NCBI GenBank assembly: GCA_903824505.1
Contig: CAIJXG010000048.1
Location: forward strand, 1 to 39,446
DNA length: 39,446 nt
Direction: 5' to 3'
Source: an uncultured Pseudomonadota bacterium
GTDB lineage: Bacteria > Pseudomonadota > Alphaproteobacteria > UBA9219
Position numbers and translations under genes: made by a program. Positions 36,591 to 39,446 of the stretch are shown piece after piece. Numbering within the stretch: the stretch's first letter is position 1; each line of letters begins with the position of its first letter. The notes beneath the pieces were generated by a model. The model had not been told where the DNA came from. It saw only the letters and a list, made by a program, of their open reading frames with translations, and did not search any database.

Positions 36591-37463
36591 ATGATGCTAA
36601 GACAAGAGCCGTCCCTCACTTCTTTTGCCGCGCTGCAATGGCTCGCAGAGATGGGGGCGGACGAGGTGGTGGGGGATGTGCCCGGGCTTGTGGGGTGGAA
36701 AGCGTCGCCTCCTAAAGTTATCCCGCTTGGACGCCCGACAGGACTGCGAGAACCCCCTGCCCCGCCCTTGACGCGCTCTGTTTCAAAACTTCCGTCCTTT
36801 CAGCAACCGCCTTCGCCGCTTAGTCCCCCACCTCTTCCGCGCGTGGCCCTTGTCACGGCCCACACGATTGACGAGCTTCGGGAACAAATTGCGGCGTTTG
36901 AGGGCTGCGCGCTCAAAGTCACCGCGATGAATTTTGTTTTTGCGGATGGGGATCCGACCTCGCCCCTGATGTTCATCGGCGAAGCGCCGGGCGAAGAAGA
37001 AGACCGGCAGGGCAAGCCCTTTGTGGGCGCGAGTGGCCAGCTTTTCGACCGCATGCTCACGGCTGCGGGGATCGCGCGGAAGGATGTGTATATCACCAAC
37101 ACCTTGTTTTGGCGGCCCCCCGGCAACCGAACGCCCACCGATGCCGAAATTGCAGCCTGTTTGCCTTTTGTGGAACGGCATATCGCGCTGGTGAAGCCCA
37201 AAATTTTGATTCTACTCGGCGGCGTTGCGGCCAAAACGCTTTTGCGCGTTTCGGAAGGGATCACGCGGATCCATGGCAAATGGACAAGCTACACGCCCCT
37301 ATCCGAAGGGGCTGCGCCGATCCCCTGCCTGCCCTTCTATCACCCCTCCTATCTGCTGCGCCAAACAAGCGCCAAGCGGCAGGCGTGGAAAGATCTGCTG
37401 ACGCTCAAGCAGCGCATGAAGGAAGAGGGGATCTTCCCTGCCGCTCAAACGCCCCATTCCTAA
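36591..37463 (+). CDS. Uracil-DNA glycosylase, family-4-like, with two of four Fe-S Cys missing
   Basis: It removes uracil from DNA. The 290-aa protein has a variable Pro-rich N-terminal third and then the family core from about residue 98: [69 protein letters not shown] and [10 protein letters not shown]. Family-4 enzymes hold a 4Fe-4S cluster with C-x2-C, a Cys before RPP and a Cys after the NRTPT block. Here the first is Phe and the third is Trp, so only two Cys remain. I associate this variant with alphaproteobacterial homologues. It follows yidC by 5 bp and is probably co-transcribed. Confidence 0.88.
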   Translation: MMLRQEPSLTSFAALQWLAEMGADEVVGDVPGLVGWKASPPKVIPLGRPTGLREPPAPPLTRSVSKLPSFQQPPSPLSPPPLPRVALVTAHTIDELREQIAAFEGCALKVTAMNFVFADGDPTSPLMFIGEAPGEEEDRQGKPFVGASGQLFDRMLTAAGIARKDVYITNTLFWRPPGNRTPTDAEIAACLPFVERHIALVKPKILILLGGVAAKTLLRVSEGITRIHGKWTSYTPLSEGAAPIPCLPFYHPSYLLRQTSAKRQAWKDLLTLKQRMKEEGIFPAAQTPHS

Positions 37464-37478
37464 AAGATAAGTCAGACA

Positions 37479-37976
37479 TTACAACATCCGCTGCGACACG
37501 CTTTGGATCAGAACGTCATTGACGTGGGCAGCGCCGATAATTTCCCCGACAGCTGCGGTAGCCTTGCTTTTGACTTTGAAGACATCGACCAGTTTTCCAT
37601 TACGCAGCGAGCCTTGCCCAAGCCCCCCATAAAGCGCGCGCATCAAGGCATCCATCACGCGGGGCATATTGGTGTGCAGCTCATCCGCGGTGCCGAAATC
37701 CTTGACCTGAATATCTAGAATAATTGTGACGAGCTGCTCGACGCCGTTCTCATTGATCGCCGGTAAGACAAGCGGCGGCACATGGACATAGATCGGATCA
37801 CCGGCGAAGCGTCCGCCCATGACATCCGGCGCATCTTGTTGTTTCTTTTTATCTCCCCCTGACTCTTTGCTGGCTTTGGGCGCATCTTCCGCTTGAGCAA
37901 CAGGCGGGCAGAAAAAAGACGGCACAGCCAAGATCAGCATCAAGGCAAGGAGGAAAAGAGAGGCTTTGCGAATCAT
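37479..37976 (-). CDS. FliL-like exported protein
   Basis: I start at ATG 37976 (MIRKASLFLLALMLILAVPS), because the longer open frame upstream overlaps the divergent cheY. The 165-aa protein has an N-terminal signal or anchor helix and a short charged linker (KESGGDKKKQQDAPDV). A domain YVHVPPLVLPAINENG, EQLVTIILDIQVKDFGTADE, MPRVMDALMRAL and HVNDVLIQSVSQRML follows. The pattern of a hydrophobic anchor plus a domain ending in 'V-x-x-V-x-x-Q-R' resembles FliL, the flagellar motor-associated protein. The match is by pattern only. The cheY-cheZ pair next to it supports a motility role. Confidence 0.65.
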   Translation of the reverse strand: MIRKASLFLLALMLILAVPSFFCPPVAQAEDAPKASKESGGDKKKQQDAPDVMGGRFAGDPIYVHVPPLVLPAINENGVEQLVTIILDIQVKDFGTADELHTNMPRVMDALMRALYGGLGQGSLRNGKLVDVFKVKSKATAAVGEIIGAAHVNDVLIQSVSQRML

Positions 37977-38183
37977 GGCGCGAATCCGATGGAAGGAGAA
38001 GAAAACAGACTTTAGGAAACTTTCCGTCAAAGCCGAAGCCTTCATTCCGGTTTTCGCATACACATGCATGCCGTTAACCATAAGAATGGTAACGCTTTTT
38101 TCATCTTCTTGATCTAGAATTTTTGGAAAGCGTAGATGATTCCTGTTTTTCTCTTCCCCCCTCTCCCTCCTGTTGGTGCTCTC

Positions 38184-38570
38184 ATGGCTGTTGATATGAA
38201 TATGAACGTCCTGATCGTGGACGATTACAAGACGATGCTGCGCATCATCGAGAATCTCCTCAAGCAATTGGGGTTCAAGAACATCTATCAGGCGACGGAT
38301 GGCGCGATGGCGCTGAAAACCTTGCGAGAGGTTCCGTGCGGGCTGGTCATCTCGGACTGGAATATGCAGCCGATGACAGGGCTTCAGCTTTTGAAAGAAG
38401 TCCGCGCGGATGACCGTCTGAAAACCATGCCCTTTATCATGATCACGGCCGAGAGCAAGACCGAGAATGTGATCGCGGCCAAAGAGGCGGGCGTGAATAA
38501 TTATATCGTTAAGCCCTTCAACGCGGAAACCTTGAAGCAGAAGATCTCTGCGGTTCTTGGCAGCTTCTAG
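38184..38570 (+). CDS. cheY: Chemotaxis response regulator CheY
   Basis: CheY-P binds the flagellar switch. The start is ATG 38184 (MAVDMNMNVLIVDDYKTMLR); codons before it lack family content. The 128-aa receiver domain has the acidic pair in VLIVDDY, the phospho-acceptor Asp in LVISDWNMQPMTG, the Thr in FIMITAES and the Lys in NYIVKPF, so all five active-site residues are present. There is no output domain. It is followed by cheZ after 11 bp. Confidence 0.95.
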   Translation: MAVDMNMNVLIVDDYKTMLRIIENLLKQLGFKNIYQATDGAMALKTLREVPCGLVISDWNMQPMTGLQLLKEVRADDRLKTMPFIMITAESKTENVIAAKEAGVNNYIVKPFNAETLKQKISAVLGSF

Positions 38571-38581
38571 GAGATTTCTTT

Positions 38582-39244
38582 ATGATAACGCTTTCCCCCG
38601 GCTTTCAAGAACATCTGGAAAAAGAAATTCGCGGCGCGCGCGATGCCATCAAAGCGCCGCTGACGGCTGAAGAGGTCGCCGATGTCGTGCGTCAGGTCGT
38701 TCAGTCCTTGGATGGAGACATTTCCTCGGCGGATCTGCGTTTTTATGTCGAGCTGGATGAGCTGGCCGCCTATATCCGCAAGGCGAAAAGCGACATCGCC
38801 GCGATCCGACCTGACGATATCAGCAACAGCTTCATCCCCACCGCGACGGATGAGCTCGATGCCGTCGTGGGGGCAACAGAGGATGCCACCAACCGCATCA
38901 TGGATGTCTGCGACGAGATGAGCGCGATTGCGCCTTTATGCCCGCCGGAGATTGCTGAACGGCTTGTCGCCTGCACGACTCGTATTTTTGAGGCCTGTAA
39001 TTTCCAAGACATTACAGGGCAGCGAATTACCAAAGTTGTCGAAACGCTGAAACATATCGATACGCGGATCGACGCCATCGTGAAAGCTATGGGGGATGAG
39101 CTGAAACGCGGCACCCACACGCCAGCGGCTCTTCATGCCGCCCCCCCTGCCCCAGACGCGGATGCGGCCCTTTTGCATGGGCCCCAACTTCCGGGCGGCG
39201 CGATCAGTCAGGACGACATCGACAAACTTTTGTCGGGAACGTGA
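38582..39244 (+). CDS. cheZ: CheY-P phosphatase CheZ
   Basis: CheZ removes phosphate from CheY-P. The 220-aa protein is mostly helical, with the family signature FEACNFQDITGQRITKVVET at about residues 135-155, including the catalytic Gln. After an Ala/Pro linker it ends in GGAISQDDIDKLLSGT. This C-terminal peptide is of the CheY-binding type and is strikingly like the FliM N-terminus (SQDEIDALLSG). The adjacency to cheY supports a working pair. Confidence 0.93.
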   Translation: MITLSPGFQEHLEKEIRGARDAIKAPLTAEEVADVVRQVVQSLDGDISSADLRFYVELDELAAYIRKAKSDIAAIRPDDISNSFIPTATDELDAVVGATEDATNRIMDVCDEMSAIAPLCPPEIAERLVACTTRIFEACNFQDITGQRITKVVETLKHIDTRIDAIVKAMGDELKRGTHTPAALHAAPPAPDADAALLHGPQLPGGAISQDDIDKLLSGT

Positions 39245-39326
39245 AAGGGTAAGGCTGAAAAAACGATCTGCCCTCATTTGACAGAAAGATAATAGTTATG
39301 AAAGTACATAGTACCCTACTGGGGTT

Positions 39327-39439
39327 GGCTAACGCATTGAGGTGATTCATACTGTCGGATTCTTCACCTGTAATGGAGTCTCCGATGCCGAAACAAGACG
39401 ATGCGTTAGCCGAGATACTGCGTAGCAGATTTCACCTCA
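39327..39439. repeat. Nested inverted repeats at the window end
   Basis: GGCTAACGCAT (39327-39337) has a perfect complement ATGCGTTAGCC at 39399-39409. TGAGGTGA directly after the first arm (39338-39345) has its complement TCACCTCA at 39432-39439. The spacing of the two pairs differs, so this is not one continuous hairpin; part of it lies in the next gene's start. Confidence 0.6.
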
Positions 39440-39446
39440 GCCCGAC
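39383..39446 (+). CDS. Unrecognised gene, N-terminus only (runs off window)
   Basis: The frame opens at ATG 39383 with MPKQDDALAEILRSRFHLSP and stays open to the window end. The ATG has a GGAG ribosome site in the same ATGGAGT-type leader seen before the ATGs at 7244 and 8109. Too little is visible to name it. Confidence 0.4.

Noticed and set aside
37977-38267. 97-codon extension of the FliL-like protein
   Set aside because: It overlaps the divergent cheY start and has no domain; the signal peptide starts at ATG 37976.

Overview
The window looks like a chromosomal segment of a moderately GC-rich alphaproteobacterium. The basis is the family-level look of its housekeeping proteins: GroES/GroEL with a GGM-rich tail, an SdhC-SdhD-SdhA set, a Tim44-like protein, a TopA with alphaproteobacterial-style C-terminal repeats, and a UDG with the alphaproteobacterial motif set. 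I cannot place it below class level. A near-perfect XerCD dif site at 19759-19786 indicates that the replication terminus lies inside the window.

Layout. (1) 1-770 is the scarred right end of an integrated element: the start of an IS5-type transposase, an integrase gene cut off after its N-terminal part, and a 47-bp copy of the 3' part of tRNA-Glu that looks like an attachment site. (2) 789-2318 is an orphan 509-aa protein with a possible ADP-ribosyltransferase-like N-terminus. (3) 2461-7185 holds bioD (one-base frameshift), a CMD-family protein, a rhodanese, nadC, and groES-groEL behind a heat-shock (RpoH-type) promoter and before a strong terminator. (4) 7244-17468 holds an orphan solute-binding protein, a pilin-like protein, an N-formylglutamate amidohydrolase-like protein, a ppiD / MurC-like / YejA-like operon, tpiA, a second pilin-like protein and a repeat-bearing secreted protein. 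(5) 17469-19842 is an AT-richer accessory patch with two dispersed repeats, an orphan large protein with an apparent frameshift, and dif. (6) 19843-25141 holds obg, map (its 3' end built from a dispersed repeat), a second solute-binding protein, two tandem MNT/HEPN toxin-antitoxin pairs, and a Tim44-like protein. (7) 25257-34689 holds a CobS-like protein, tgt, topA, a CHMI-family protein, a small orphan gene with a C9 tract, sdhCDA without sdhB, and an ArsC/LMW-phosphatase-like protein that lacks its catalytic cysteine. (8) 34870-39446 holds yidC, a family-4-like UDG, a FliL-like protein, cheY-cheZ, and the start of an unrecognised gene.

Most genes are unlinked housekeeping functions. The clear functional units are groESL (chaperonin), ppiD with its two followers (envelope), sdhCDA (respiration), the two MNT/HEPN pairs (toxin-antitoxin), and fliL-like/cheY/cheZ (motility).

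The most notable signals are the dif site, two dispersed repeat families (117 bp and about 177 bp), one of which supplies the C-terminus of map, and several enzymes that have lost signature residues (the ArsC-like, CobS-like and UDG proteins). Three apparent frameshifts (bioD, the 18067-19610 gene, the 30817-31190 gene) would each be repaired by adding one base in or beside a homopolymer. They may be sequencing errors rather than true mutations.
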